DNA of 64,000 nucleotides from Limobrevibacterium gyesilva (GTDB lineage Bacteria > Pseudomonadota > Alphaproteobacteria > Acetobacterales > Acetobacteraceae). A model generated the notes under the pieces. That model did not search any database. It was given only the letters and a program-made list of their open reading frames with translations, and was not told the DNA's origin. Made by a program: the position numbers and the translations under genes. Positions 1 through 11,659 of the stretch are shown in pieces; the first letter of the stretch is position 1; every line of letters begins with the position of its first letter. The stretch covers positions 163,936 through 227,935 of the forward strand of contig NZ_JAPDNT010000006.1 in the NCBI RefSeq assembly GCF_025989185.1, written 5' to 3'.

Positions 1-257
1 ACCAGTATCTCGAACTCGAAGCTCAGCACGTTCGGCGCCGTGCGGGCGGCCGCCTCCAGATGCGCATTGCCTCGCCGGCGCAGGATATCGAGGAACAGGA
101 TCGTCCGTTGCGCTGTATCGACGACGTAGTCCTGCGCCCGGCCCAACACGTCGAGCCCGCTCCAGCACGAGGCCAGGTCGGCCGCGTCGCCGCAGGGCAT
201 GGGCCATTGGCCGATCAGCCGCGGCCCCTCGCTGGGACGTTCCACTGCACCGTTCAT
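1..257 (-). CDS. DUF3141-like protein, N-terminal part, runs off the window
   Basis: Reads leftward from an ATG at 257 with no stop before the window edge, so only about 85 N-terminal residues are visible and the C-terminus is outside. The visible segment contains QRTILFLDILRRRGN followed by a VLSFEFEIL stretch. This resembles the N-terminus of DUF3141 proteins, which are large alpha/beta-hydrolase-like proteins related to polyhydroxyalkanoate synthases. The family call rests on these short motifs only. It lies 108 bases downstream of alaS on the same strand. No function can be given. Confidence 0.6.
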   Translation of the reverse strand, partial: MNGAVERPSEGPRLIGQWPMPCGDAADLASCWSGLDVLGRAQDYVVDTAQRTILFLDILRRRGNAHLEAAARTAPNVLSFEFEIL

Positions 258-332
258 GGCCCCCTCCGATCCCGTGGGGGCGTGATCATGCGCCTTCGCA
301 GATGCAGCATTCAAGCGTCAGGCGCGTGACAT

Positions 333-348
333 TGGCGCGAACGCGCCA
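333..348. terminator. Short palindrome between alaS and the DUF3141 gene
   Basis: Perfect 7-bp arms TGGCGCG and CGCGCCA separated by AA, 18 bases downstream of the alaS stop. There is no T-run after it, so it is at best a weak or Rho-assisted terminator. The rest of the 258-365 gap shows nothing else. Confidence 0.3.
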
Positions 349-365
349 CGCACGCCCCGGGCTGA

Positions 366-3002
<2,637 letters not shown>

Positions 3003-3120
3003 GGCGCGGCGGCATTTCCTGCAAGGGGAACGAAAGACCCGGTGACGTAGCGCACGCACACCGCACTGTCACGCGCCACGCGCCCGCCGGGCCTTCCATA
3101 TGGAGCGGATCTTCCGTCCT

Positions 3121-4113
3121 TCAGCCTGCGCCGCTGTCCACCCAGGCCTCGCCTGGCCGCAATGCGCGAAACCGTGCCGGGTCGATCCCGGCCGCTTCCA
3201 GCGCCGCCGCCAATGCCGCCGGGGGCTGGTCGATGGCCTCGTCGGTGAGCTGGAACGTGCCCCAGTGGTGCCCCAGCGCCTGCGCCGCACCGCAGTCGCG
3301 GAAGGCGCGCACGGCTTCGGCAGGGTTCATGTGCTGGGCGCCCATGAACCAGCGGGGCTCGTAGGCGCCCACCGGCAGCACCGCCACGCGTGGGGCGCCA
3401 TGCCGGTCCCGGATGGCGCGGAACAGCGCGCCGTCGCCATAGGCGGTATCGCCGACATGATAGATGACGCCGGCCGGCGTGGTCAGCACGAAGGCGCCCC
3501 ACAGCGCCATCCGCCGGTCGCGCAGCCCACGCGCGGACCAGTGCAGCGCCGGCTCCAGGGTCGCGGTCACGCCGGGCGCCAGTCGCACGGCCTCGCCCCA
3601 GTCCAGCACGTCCACGCCGATCTCCGGCCGGCGGCGGCGGATGATCGCGTCGTTGCCAAGCGGCGCCACGATGCGCGGCCGGAACCGTGCCCACAGCCGG
3701 TGCAGCGTCGGCAGGTCCAGATGGTCGTAGTGGTTGTGGGTGACCAGCACCGCCTGCACCGGCGGCAGGTCGGCGAGCGCGATGCCGGGCGGGTTCACGC
3801 GCCTTGGCCCGGCGAAGCGCAGCGGACTGGCACGGGCGGACCAGACGGGATCGATCAGGATGTTCAGCCCGGCCACCTGCACCAGGAAGCTGGCATGCCC
3901 CACCAGGGTGATCCGCAGCCCGGCGACCCGCGGCGGCGGCATGGCGCCGGCGAACGGGCTGGGAAACGAGGCTGGCCACCGCGCCCGCTCGCCGCGGAAA
4001 CGCCAGCGCAGCAGATCGCCGGCCCGCTTGTCCGTGTCATGGCCGGGGATGAAGAACCGGGTGCCGTCGAAATGGCCCGAGGGCGGGCCGCGGTGATAGG
4101 GCGTACGGGTCAG
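3121..4113 (-). CDS. Metallo-beta-lactamase-fold hydrolase, NAPE-PLD/UlaG-like
   Basis: Predicted Zn-dependent hydrolase of the L-ascorbate-6-phosphate lactonase/NAPE-phospholipase-D-like group. The metal motif HNHYDH lies near residues 126-131. It is preceded by GHASFLVQVAGLNILIDPVW and followed by a GDTAYG metal-ligand segment and ALGHHWGTF near the C-terminus. The substrate is not predictable from sequence. The start is uncertain: the frame stays open upstream but overlaps the preceding gene, and the best placed codon is a CTG at 4113 that overlaps that gene's stop as CTGA. This gives 330 residues. Translational coupling to the LprI-like gene is likely. Confidence 0.85.
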   Translation of the reverse strand: MTRTPYHRGPPSGHFDGTRFFIPGHDTDKRAGDLLRWRFRGERARWPASFPSPFAGAMPPPRVAGLRITLVGHASFLVQVAGLNILIDPVWSARASPLRFAGPRRVNPPGIALADLPPVQAVLVTHNHYDHLDLPTLHRLWARFRPRIVAPLGNDAIIRRRRPEIGVDVLDWGEAVRLAPGVTATLEPALHWSARGLRDRRMALWGAFVLTTPAGVIYHVGDTAYGDGALFRAIRDRHGAPRVAVLPVGAYEPRWFMGAQHMNPAEAVRAFRDCGAAQALGHHWGTFQLTDEAIDQPPAALAAALEAAGIDPARFRALRPGEAWVDSGAG

Positions 4114-5036
4114 TGCGGCATCTCCCTGGTCACACGCAGCCCGGCGATCGCCACGCGCAGGCCGTTCAGCCGCAACGCGATCTCGGCGCTGCCGCCGGTG
4201 GGGCAGCAATTGGCGTCCTGGTCCTGCCACAGATCGGTCCGCGCGGTCATGCTCAACCAGTCCGGGTAGATGCCCTTCCACGCCCCGAGGCCTTTCGGCA
4301 GCCGTTGGCCCAACGCCTCCACCCAGCTCTCGATATCCACTTCACGCCAGGTTCCGTCGCGCCACGCATACAGGGCCTCCGCGGAGTAGTCGCCGGTCCC
4401 CAGCGAGTGCCCGGGCAGCAGCAGGAACGGCCCCGCCGGATTGGTCACGATGCCCGGTGCGCCGAACTGGGTGCTGCCGCCCTGGGCCCAGACCACCGGC
4501 ACCACCTGGTCCGTCCCGGTCGCCGCCAACACCACCACGGCCGCACCGCTGCGCCGCCCGGCATCGTCGTAGACCTGCAGCTGATAGACCAGCGCAGGCC
4601 CTGGCGCACCCGCCACGCTGCCGGAGTCCTGCACCTTGCAGACCCCCGGCAGGTCATCGTCGAGCCGCACGCACATGCTGTCGGCGTCAGCGCGCAGGAT
4701 GGGCGTGCGAATGGCGCGGATCCGGGCCGCCATGGCGCGCAACGACGCGCTGCGCGCCTGGATCGCCTGCAGCAGGAACGCGTCCGTATCCGCCCTGCCC
4801 AGCTCCTGCGCCAGCCAGCGCGCCTGCTCGCGGCGCAGGGACTGCGCATTGACCGCCACCGCCATCGCCGCGGCATAGGCAGCCGCCAGGTCACTGTCGG
4901 CGTCGGACAGCGCAAGGCTGGCGCAGATTCGCTTCTCCATGGGCGTCACGGCCCGCGTGCAATCGAACCCGGCGGCGAAGGAATGCCCGGCAACCATCTG
5001 AAACATAACGATCGCCAGCACACCCAGCATCGGCAC
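4110..5036 (-). CDS. LprI-like N-terminal domain protein, exported
   Basis: 308 residues with an N-terminal signal peptide (MPMLGVLAIVMFQMVAGHSFA). Right after it comes a lysozyme-inhibitor-LprI/DUF1311-type segment, FDCTRAVTPMEKRICASLALSDADSDLAAAY, which is the family's conserved Cys-x-Cys helical region. The C-terminal 200 residues (a predicted beta-rich region with NCCPTGGSAEI) have no family I recognise. LprI-type domains occur in periplasmic proteins, some of which inhibit lysozyme; activity here is unknown. The gene ends in a 4-base overlap with the metallo-hydrolase gene. The 154-base gap upstream (5037-5190) shows no gene. Confidence 0.75.
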   Translation of the reverse strand: MPMLGVLAIVMFQMVAGHSFAAGFDCTRAVTPMEKRICASLALSDADSDLAAAYAAAMAVAVNAQSLRREQARWLAQELGRADTDAFLLQAIQARSASLRAMAARIRAIRTPILRADADSMCVRLDDDLPGVCKVQDSGSVAGAPGPALVYQLQVYDDAGRRSGAAVVVLAATGTDQVVPVVWAQGGSTQFGAPGIVTNPAGPFLLLPGHSLGTGDYSAEALYAWRDGTWREVDIESWVEALGQRLPKGLGAWKGIYPDWLSMTARTDLWQDQDANCCPTGGSAEIALRLNGLRVAIAGLRVTREMPH

Positions 5037-5190
5037 CTCCGGCCGAAGCGGCGGCCAAGAGCAACATGGGGCGGATCGGCTTCGCCAATCTCATAGATTT
5101 GCCGGGCAAATCAAATTGCGAGTGCCCTGGCCCCGGCGTTTGCCGTGTCTTGCGATGGGCGCCAGGATCAGCAGGGGCGGCGGAACCCGT

Positions 5191-5631
5191 TCAGCGACGA
5201 TACGGCAATGGCAGCAGAATGCGCACCGGCAGTTTCACCAGGCCGGTGGGGCCGGGCACGATGACCAGGGCGTCCGGGGCGTAATCCGTCATCATCTCGC
5301 GGCAGGCGCCGCAGGGCGGGACGACCGCCATGTTCCGATCGTCCTCCTCCGGCTTGGGGTGGCGCACCGCCACGGCCGTCGTGATGGTGCCGTCGCCCTC
5401 CAGCACGGCGCGCCCCAGCGCCACCGCCTCGGCACAGACCGACAGGCGCCCGACGGTTGCGCCCAGATGCACGCCAGTCCAGATCCGCCCGTCGCGACCG
5501 CGCAACGCCGCGGCCACAGTGTGCCAGAACGGGCGGTAATGATGCTGCATGACCGACCGCGCCGCCTCGACCAGGGCGCGATCGGCGTCGTCCAGCGGAA
5601 GCCCCGCGTCGGGGCTGATGCGCGCGTCCAA
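5191..5631 (-). CDS. Cytidine-deaminase-like Zn enzyme
   Basis: 146 residues with the two zinc motifs of the cytidine deaminase superfamily: VCAEAVAL (Cys66, catalytic Glu68) and PPCGACREM (Cys107, Cys110). Using Cys rather than His in the first motif is normal for short tetrameric CDAs and for blasticidin-S-deaminase-like proteins. The substrate could be cytidine/deoxycytidine or a related aminopyrimidine. The start codon is only 7 bases after the recA stop, so it probably shares the recA transcript and could be SOS-induced with it. That would be an unusual partner; co-transcription is inferred from spacing only. Confidence 0.85.
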   Translation of the reverse strand: MDARISPDAGLPLDDADRALVEAARSVMQHHYRPFWHTVAAALRGRDGRIWTGVHLGATVGRLSVCAEAVALGRAVLEGDGTITTAVAVRHPKPEEDDRNMAVVPPCGACREMMTDYAPDALVIVPGPTGLVKLPVRILLPLPYRR

Positions 5632-5638
5632 GGGCGCC

Positions 5639-6673
5639 CTATTCAGCCGCCTCGGCGTCGTCCGTGTCCGGCGCGTCCATCATGTTGGTCACCACGCCGG
5701 CATGTTCCCGCACTTTCTTTTCAATGGCTTCCGCCATGTCCTTGTGATCCCGTAGGAACTGCTTGGCGTTCTCCCGCCCCTGGCCGATGCGGGTGCTGTC
5801 ATAGCTGAACCAGGCGCCCGCCTTCTCCACCACATTGGCCTTCACGCCGAGGTCGATCAGCTCGCCCACCTTGCTGATGCCTTCGCCGTACATGATGTCG
5901 AACTCCACTTGCCGGAACGGCGGGGCCAGCTTGTTCTTCACCACCTTCACGCGGGTCTGGTTGCCGACAGCCGCCTCACGGTCCTTGATCTGGCCGATGC
6001 GGCGGATGTCCAGGCGGATGGACGCGTAGAACTTCAACGCGTTGCCGCCCGTCGTCGTCTCCGGATTGCCGAACATGACGCCGATCTTCAGGCGGATCTG
6101 ATTGAGGAAGATCAGCATGGTGTGGCTGCGTGAGACGCTGCCGGTGATCTTGCGCAGTGCCTGGCTCATCAGCCGCGCGTGCAGGCCGACATGGCTGTCG
6201 CCCATCTCGCCTTCCAGCTCGGCGCGGGGCACCAGGGCGGCGACGCTGTCCACGACCAGGATGTCCACCGCCCCCGAGCGCACCAGCGTATCGGCGATCT
6301 CCAGCGCCTGCTCGCCGGCGTCGGGCTGGCTGATCAGCAGGTTGTCCACGTCCACGCCGAGCTTGCGCGCATAGATCGGGTCGAGCGCGTGCTCGGCGTC
6401 GATGAAGGCGCAAGTGCCGCCGCGCTTCTGCGCCTCGGCGATGGCGTGCAGCGCGAGCGTGGTCTTGCCCGAGCTTTCCGGCCCGTAGATCTCGACGATG
6501 CGCCCGCGCGGCAGGCCGCCGATGCCCAGCGCCAGATCGAGGCCCAGCGAGCCCGAGGGAATCACCTCGATCTGCTCGTCGCCCGAGCGCGCGCCCATGC
6601 GCATGATCGAGCCCTTGCCGAAAGCCCGCTCGATCTGAGCCATGGCGGCGTCGAGGGCTTTGTTCTTATCCAT
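5639..6673 (-). CDS. recA: DNA recombination/repair protein RecA
   Basis: Forms ATP-dependent filaments on single-stranded DNA, drives strand exchange and stimulates LexA self-cleavage. It has 344 residues, typical length. The Walker A motif GPESSGKTT is at residues 64-72, and Walker B is in [15 protein letters not shown]. The DNA-binding loop region has [28 protein letters not shown], and the C-terminal tail is acidic (DDAEAAE). A GTTC-N7-GTTC LexA box lies 129 bases upstream of the ATG at 6673. The cytidine-deaminase-like gene follows after 7 bases. Confidence 0.99.
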   Translation of the reverse strand: MDKNKALDAAMAQIERAFGKGSIMRMGARSGDEQIEVIPSGSLGLDLALGIGGLPRGRIVEIYGPESSGKTTLALHAIAEAQKRGGTCAFIDAEHALDPIYARKLGVDVDNLLISQPDAGEQALEIADTLVRSGAVDILVVDSVAALVPRAELEGEMGDSHVGLHARLMSQALRKITGSVSRSHTMLIFLNQIRLKIGVMFGNPETTTGGNALKFYASIRLDIRRIGQIKDREAAVGNQTRVKVVKNKLAPPFRQVEFDIMYGEGISKVGELIDLGVKANVVEKAGAWFSYDSTRIGQGRENAKQFLRDHKDMAEAIEKKVREHAGVVTNMMDAPDTDDAEAAE

Positions 6674-6801
6674 CAGTATCCGATCTCCCGGGGGGTACGC
6701 GTGGAGGCATGAAGCATGCGCCGATTACGTCGAGTCTGTCACATCCCGCAACGGCCCGGCAATCGGGCCGAAGGTCCGGCCGGGCGAGCGGTTAAGGAAT
6801 T

Positions 6802-6816
6802 GTTCCTTCTATGTTC
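6802..6816. promoter_or_regulatory. LexA (SOS) box upstream of recA
   Basis: GTTCCTTCTATGTTC fits the alphaproteobacterial LexA operator GTTC-N7-GTTC exactly. It sits 129 bases upstream of the recA start, in the 200-base gap between recA and the SDR gene. The gap (6674-6873) holds no gene and is somewhat A/T-richer than its surroundings near the box. The binding site is assigned from the known consensus; the promoter itself is not resolved. Confidence 0.8.
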
Positions 6817-6873
6817 ACGAATCCACAGTTGTAAAGAACAAAGCAGGAAAGGACGCCGCGCGGAACCACCTCC

Positions 6874-7689
6874 CTACACGACGTTGACCAGCGCCCCGCC
6901 ATCCACCGGCAAGGCCACGCCGGTGATGAAATCCGCCTCGTCGGAGGCCAGGAACAGCGCCGCATTGGCGACGTCCCACGCCGTGCCCATGCGCCCGCGC
7001 AGCGGCACCCTCGCGTTGCGCTCGGCGGCCACCTCGGCGCGGCTGCGGTTGCTGGCGCGCGCCCGCGTATCCACCGCCATCGGCGTGTCCATCAGCCCGG
7101 GCAGGATGACGTTGGCGCGCACGCCGTATGGCGCGTTCTGGATCGCCACCTGCTGGGTATAGGCGATCATCGCCGCCTTCGTCGCCTTGTAGGCGACGGT
7201 CGGATAGTTGTGCTTCGCGGCCGCCGACGAGATGGTGATGATCGACCCGGACCGCTGCGCGCGCATGACCGGCAGCACATGCTTGATCGCCATCACGCAG
7301 CCGCGCAGGTTAATCGCGCAGATGCGGTCGAAAGCCGCTTCGGTGATCTCGGTCGGCGAAGCGTCGCCGCCGGCGATGCTGACGCCGACATTGTAGTGCA
7401 GGACATCGATCCGGCCCCAGCGGCTCCGCGCTTCGGCAATGGCGGCGGCGAGCGTGGCCTCCTGCGTCGCATCGGCCGCGAAGGGAACGCAGATGCCGCC
7501 CTGTTCCGCGACCCTGACGGCGGTCTCCTCGGCGGACGGCAGCACCCGATCGACGGCGAGCACTTTCGCGCCTTCGCGCGCGAAGCGCAGGGCCGTGGCG
7601 CGGCCGTTGCCCATCCCCTCGCCGGGCCCCTGCCCAGCGCCGATGATAATCGCGATCTTGCCTTCAAGACGCGTGCCTGCATCCGCCAT
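6874..7689 (-). CDS. SDR-family NAD(P)-dependent oxidoreductase
   Basis: 271-residue short-chain dehydrogenase/reductase of the classical type. The N-terminal Rossmann motif is GAGQGPGEGMGNG. The NVGVSIAGGD segment corresponds to the NNAG motif, the catalytic serine lies in IITISSAAAK, and YKATK is the Tyr-x3-Lys active site. The C-terminus FITGVALPVDGGALVNVV is typical of cofactor/tetramer-forming SDRs. Substrate unknown. I prefer the ATG at 7689 (MADAGTRLEGK) to the one at 7734, which adds residues unlike the family. It is the last visible gene before the recA regulatory region and has no partner gene next to it. Confidence 0.9.
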   Translation of the reverse strand: MADAGTRLEGKIAIIIGAGQGPGEGMGNGRATALRFAREGAKVLAVDRVLPSAEETAVRVAEQGGICVPFAADATQEATLAAAIAEARSRWGRIDVLHYNVGVSIAGGDASPTEITEAAFDRICAINLRGCVMAIKHVLPVMRAQRSGSIITISSAAAKHNYPTVAYKATKAAMIAYTQQVAIQNAPYGVRANVILPGLMDTPMAVDTRARASNRSRAEVAAERNARVPLRGRMGTAWDVANAALFLASDEADFITGVALPVDGGALVNVV

Positions 7690-7772
7690 GGACGCCCCCT
7701 TGGCGGTTGATCCGCCTTGCGGCCACCTCAACATCGCGGCACCCGGGGTGTCAAACCGGCGCGCGACAGGAC

Positions 7773-9470
7773 TCAGCTTCCGGCCGATGCCTCCGCGGCC
7801 ACGGCGGCGGTCACGTCCTCCAGCTTCGCCGCAAGCTCCTTCAGGGAATATGGCTTCGGCAGGAACGCCGTCGCGGTGGAATCGAGATCGCGCCGCAACG
7901 TCTCCTCGGCATAGCCGGAAACCAGGATCGCCGGCAGACGCTTCTGGCCCAGCCGCGTCCGTACGCTGCGGACCAGCGTGGCGCCGTCCATGCCGGGCAT
8001 CACCATGTCGGTGACGATCGCCATGACGCTGCCGGGTTCGCCCTCCAGCAGCGCCAGCGCCGCCTCGCCGCTTTCGGCCGACAGAACGTGCCAGCCATGG
8101 CGCGCGAGTGTGCGCTCGGCCAAGCGGCGCACCGGCTCTTCGTCCTCGACCAGCAGCACGCGGCGGATCGCCTGCGTGCGCGTCGCCTGCGCCTCGCCCG
8201 TGGTCGCCGCGGTTTCCTTCGGCACGCGCGGGATGGCCACCGCCTCCTGCCCGTCCCAGCGCGGCAGGTAGACGCGCACGCGCGTGCCCTGTCCCGGCTC
8301 GCTCTCCACCGCCAGGAAGCCGTCGGACTGGCGGATGATGCCGTGCACGGTGGATAGGCCGAGGCCGCTGCCGCCGCGGTCACGCTTGGTGGTGAAGAAC
8401 GGGTCGAAGATCCGTGGCAGCACGTCGGACGGAATGCCGGTGCCGGTGTCGCGTACCTCGATCATCACGTAGCGGCCCGGCGGGATCGTTTCCGGCCCGC
8501 GGGCCAGCGGGCGGTACAGCGTCATGTGGCCGCTGCGCAGGGTCAGCACGCCGCCATCCGGCATGGCGTCGCGCGCATTCACCGCCAGGTTGACCAGCAC
8601 CTGGTCGAGCTGCGTGGGATCGGCGCGCACGGTGCGGCCGGGGCTCTCCAGATCGAGTTCCAGCCGCACATTGCCGCCGAGCAGCCGGCGCAGCAGGCCG
8701 GACAGGTCGGTGATCAGATCGTTCACCGCCAGCACGCGCGGCTGCAGGGTCTGCTGCCGGCCGAACGCCAGCAACTGGCGCACCAGGGCGGCGCCCCGCG
8801 CGGCGCTGGCCTGGATATGCGTCGCGTCCTCCTGCGTCTCCGGATCGAGGTCGGGGCGCAGGCTGATCGATTCGGCGGCGCCCAGCACCGCGGTCAGCAG
8901 GTTGTTGAAGTCGTGCGCGATGCCGCCGGCAAGCTGCCCCACCGCCTGCAGCTTCTGGCTGTGGGCGAGTTGCGCCTCCAGCTGCTTCTGCAAGGTGATG
9001 TCGGCGATGCGCAGTAGTGCGCCGCTGATCTCGCCGTCGGCCTCGCGCAACGCGGTCGCGGAGACGCTGACCATCGGCTCCCAGGGGTCGCGCGCATCGG
9101 CCCCGCTGACGGCCCCTTCCAGCCTGGTCACAAAAACGCGAGCAGCGGTCAGACGCCCGGCCAGGACCGGCGAAACCTCGTCCCACGCCGATTCGCGGCG
9201 GTCGGCGGCGAACACGAGATCGGCCGGCGCGCCCCGCGCCAAATCGACTCCGGCGCCCACCATCTGATGCAACGCCTGGTTCGCCCGCACGATCCGGCCG
9301 TGCCGGTTGACCACCAGCGCCCCGAATGGCGCGTCCTCGAACAGCAATTCGACGATGTCGTCGGGGCGGTGATCGGGCGCGCCATCCCGGGGGCCGGCCA
9401 GACGCTCGATCAGGCTGGATGCGCCCTTGCGGCGATGCAGCCGCGCAAGCAGGCGTGCCAGCGCGGTCAT
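7773..9470 (-). CDS. PAS hybrid sensor histidine kinase, CckA-like
   Basis: 565 residues. Order: PAS-type sensor region (about 35-150), HisKA with QKLQAVGQLAGGIAHDFNN (phosphoacceptor His186), HATPase_c (about 280-405; NARDAMPDGG and DTGTGIP boxes), and a C-terminal receiver (about 437-555) with phospho-Asp488 in VTDMVMPG. This architecture and the GIAHDFNNLLTA box match the CckA group, which feeds the ChpT-CtrA phosphorelay controlling cell cycle and flagellar genes in alphaproteobacteria. Unlike full-length CckA, no transmembrane helices are obvious. The ATG at 9470 overlaps the flhB stop as ATGA, so it is coupled to a flagellar operon. It may be CckA itself or a paralogue. Confidence 0.85.
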   Translation of the reverse strand: MTALARLLARLHRRKGASSLIERLAGPRDGAPDHRPDDIVELLFEDAPFGALVVNRHGRIVRANQALHQMVGAGVDLARGAPADLVFAADRRESAWDEVSPVLAGRLTAARVFVTRLEGAVSGADARDPWEPMVSVSATALREADGEISGALLRIADITLQKQLEAQLAHSQKLQAVGQLAGGIAHDFNNLLTAVLGAAESISLRPDLDPETQEDATHIQASAARGAALVRQLLAFGRQQTLQPRVLAVNDLITDLSGLLRRLLGGNVRLELDLESPGRTVRADPTQLDQVLVNLAVNARDAMPDGGVLTLRSGHMTLYRPLARGPETIPPGRYVMIEVRDTGTGIPSDVLPRIFDPFFTTKRDRGGSGLGLSTVHGIIRQSDGFLAVESEPGQGTRVRVYLPRWDGQEAVAIPRVPKETAATTGEAQATRTQAIRRVLLVEDEEPVRRLAERTLARHGWHVLSAESGEAALALLEGEPGSVMAIVTDMVMPGMDGATLVRSVRTRLGQKRLPAILVSGYAEETLRRDLDSTATAFLPKPYSLKELAAKLEDVTAAVAAEASAGS

Positions 9471-10555
9471 TCGCGCGCCCCCGCCCGCAGCCGCGATTCC
9501 GCCGCGCGCGCCGCGCGCACCCGGCCGCTCAGGCGCCACACATAGGCGACGATTTCGGCAACGGCCTTGTAATGCTCAGCAGGAATCTCCGCATCGAGCG
9601 CGACGCGGTAGAGCGCGCGCGCCAGCGGCGGGTTGGCAACCAGGGGAACGCGGCTTCGCTGCGCCACCTCGCGGATTCGGGCCGCCACGTCGTCCACGCC
9701 CTTCGCCACCACTTTCGGGGCGCCGCCGCCCGCGCGGTCGTACGCCAACGCCACGGCGTAATGCGTCGGGTTCGTCAGCACCACGGTGGCTGTCGGAACG
9801 GCAGCCATCATGCGCTTGCGGGCACGCTGCACCCGGATCTGCCGAATGCGGCCCTTGATGCGTGGGTCGCCTTCGGTCTCCTTGTGTTCGTCACGAAGAT
9901 CCTCACGACTCATCCGCAGACTGCGGGCATGCTGCAACCGCGCCCGCACCACGTCCAGCGTCGCGATGACCGCCTGGGCGGCGAGCATCGAGAACAGGAT
10001 GCGCATCACCTGCCGCGTCAGCCCGTCGGTGAGGCCGCCGGCATCCCAGGCCAGCGCCTGCCGCAGCTGCGGCATCAGCGCGGGCAGCGCCTGCCAGCCG
10101 GCCCACGCCACCACGCCGACCTTGAGCACGGACTTGCCGGCCTCCGTCAGCACCGTGAGCCCGAACACGCGCTTCAGCCCGCGGCGCGGATCGAGCCGGT
10201 CCAGTTTCGGCATCAATGCGGAGAGGTTCAGCAGGAAGCCGGTCTGCAGCAGGATCGCGGCCGCCCCGGCGACCAAAGCGGCGAGCACGAACGGCGCCGC
10301 GGCGGCGATCGTCGCCAGCGCCGCCTCGTGCATGGCCGCGACCGGGTCCAGCCGGTGCGCCTGCTCCAGGAACACGGCCATGCGCCGCGCCAACGCCTGC
10401 GCCATCGCCGGTGCCGCCATGGCGAGAACCAGGGCCGCCGAGCCCATCACCGCCAGCGCCGACAGCTCGCGCGATATCGGCACGTTGCCCTCCTCGCGGG
10501 CACGCTGCAGCCGGCGCGCGGATGCCGCCTCGGTGCGGTCTTCCTGATCGGCCAT
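9467..10555 (-). CDS. flhB: Flagellar export switch protein FlhB
   Basis: Inner-membrane component of the flagellar type III export apparatus that switches substrate class after autocleavage. 362 residues with four hydrophobic segments in the N-terminal half, then a charged linker and a cytoplasmic domain. The autocleavage motif NPTH is at residues 262-265 (TNPTHYAVAL). The N-terminus ADQEDRTEAASARRLQRAREEGNV is characteristic. It starts 3 bases after the fliR stop and overlaps the histidine kinase gene by 4 bases. It belongs to the leftward flgB-flgC-fliE-fliQ-fliR-flhB operon. Confidence 0.97.
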   Translation of the reverse strand: MADQEDRTEAASARRLQRAREEGNVPISRELSALAVMGSAALVLAMAAPAMAQALARRMAVFLEQAHRLDPVAAMHEAALATIAAAAPFVLAALVAGAAAILLQTGFLLNLSALMPKLDRLDPRRGLKRVFGLTVLTEAGKSVLKVGVVAWAGWQALPALMPQLRQALAWDAGGLTDGLTRQVMRILFSMLAAQAVIATLDVVRARLQHARSLRMSREDLRDEHKETEGDPRIKGRIRQIRVQRARKRMMAAVPTATVVLTNPTHYAVALAYDRAGGGAPKVVAKGVDDVAARIREVAQRSRVPLVANPPLARALYRVALDAEIPAEHYKAVAEIVAYVWRLSGRVRAARAAESRLRAGARE

Positions 10556-10558
10556 CGG

Positions 10559-11338
10559 CTACAGACCGGGCAGCGCCGCAAAGGCGGATTGCAGGTCGGC
10601 CTGCCAGGCCGCCAGCATGGCGCCACCGAGTACCCCCAGCAGCAGGATGCCGCCAAGGATCTGGCCGGGCATGGCAGCGAAATAAACCTGCAGCTGCGGC
10701 ACCAGCCGCGCCAGCAGACCCAGCGCCACCTGCCAGACCGTGCCAGCCAGCACGAACGGCGCGGCCAGGCGCAGTGACAGAGCGAAGGATTCGCCCACCG
10801 CGCCCACTGCGACCTCGGCGGAATCGGCCGCGGGCAGCAAGGCGCCGGGCGGGACGAGGGTATAGCTGCCGGCGAGCGCGGACAGCGGCAGCACATGCAG
10901 CCCGCTTGCCAGCACCGCCGCCGGCGCGGCCAGCGCCAGCAGCCGCGCCATCGCCGCCGTCTGCGGACCCAGCGCGGGATCCGGCTGCAGCACGTTGGTA
11001 AGCCCGGCCATGCCGGCGGCGATCTGCCCCGCCATCGGCAGCGCCACCAGCAGCAGCCGGGTCAGCCAGCCCAGCCACAGCCCGGTGGCCAGCTCGGCCG
11101 CGACCATGCCGGCCGCGCGAAGGGCGTCGCCGGGAACCGGTGGAATCTGCGGTGCCACCACCGGCAGCAGCACCGCCACCAGCGCCAGCGTGAAGCCGGC
11201 GCGGACGGTGGCGGGCAGCTCCAGCTCGCCGATGCCGGGCAGCAGCATGCAGGCGCCGCCGACGCGCGCGATCAGCAGGCCGGTGGCAAACGCCCAGGCC
11301 GGCAACTGCGCGAGGAAGGCCGCATCATCGGCGGACAT
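10559..11338 (-). CDS. fliR: Flagellar export gate protein FliR
   Basis: 259-residue membrane protein with about six hydrophobic segments, part of the FliPQR export gate. Family features include the first-helix region ARVGGACMLLPGIGELELPATVRAG and the conserved FALSLRLAAPFVLAGTVWQVALGLLARLVPQLQVYF. Start chosen at the ATG at 11338 (MSADDAAFLAQ); an upstream in-frame ATG at 11392 would run into fliQ. It lies 13 bases after the fliQ stop and 3 bases before flhB. Confidence 0.95.
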   Translation of the reverse strand: MSADDAAFLAQLPAWAFATGLLIARVGGACMLLPGIGELELPATVRAGFTLALVAVLLPVVAPQIPPVPGDALRAAGMVAAELATGLWLGWLTRLLLVALPMAGQIAAGMAGLTNVLQPDPALGPQTAAMARLLALAAPAAVLASGLHVLPLSALAGSYTLVPPGALLPAADSAEVAVGAVGESFALSLRLAAPFVLAGTVWQVALGLLARLVPQLQVYFAAMPGQILGGILLLGVLGGAMLAAWQADLQSAFAALPGL

Positions 11339-11351
11339 CAGCCGCGCATGC

Positions 11352-11624
11352 TCATTGGCCGCCGACGACCACCATCCGATCGAACACCACATGGGCGAAG
11401 TCGGTCAGGGTGATGAGCATGAACGGCCCCATCACCAGCAGGGCGCCGCAGATCGCCAGCACCTTCGGCACGAAGGCCAGCGTCTGCTCGTTGATCTGCG
11501 TCACCGCCTGCACCAGCGACATCACCAGCCCGACGGCCAATGCGGTCGCGAGCGGCGGACCGCCGAGCTTCAGCACCACCATCATGGATTCGCGCAGCAG
11601 CGCGCCGACATCGCCGTCCTGCAT
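11352..11624 (-). CDS. fliQ: Flagellar export gate protein FliQ
   Basis: 90 residues with two hydrophobic helices, the expected size for FliQ. The signature region LVMSLVQAVTQINEQTLAFVPKVLAI is present. With FliP and FliR it forms the membrane channel for flagellar export. It is placed between fliE and fliR in the leftward operon, 35 bases downstream of fliE. Confidence 0.96.
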   Translation of the reverse strand: MQDGDVGALLRESMMVVLKLGGPPLATALAVGLVMSLVQAVTQINEQTLAFVPKVLAICGALLVMGPFMLITLTDFAHVVFDRMVVVGGQ

Positions 11625-11659
11625 GTCCGTCCCGCCCTTTTGCCGGGAGGATGCCGATC

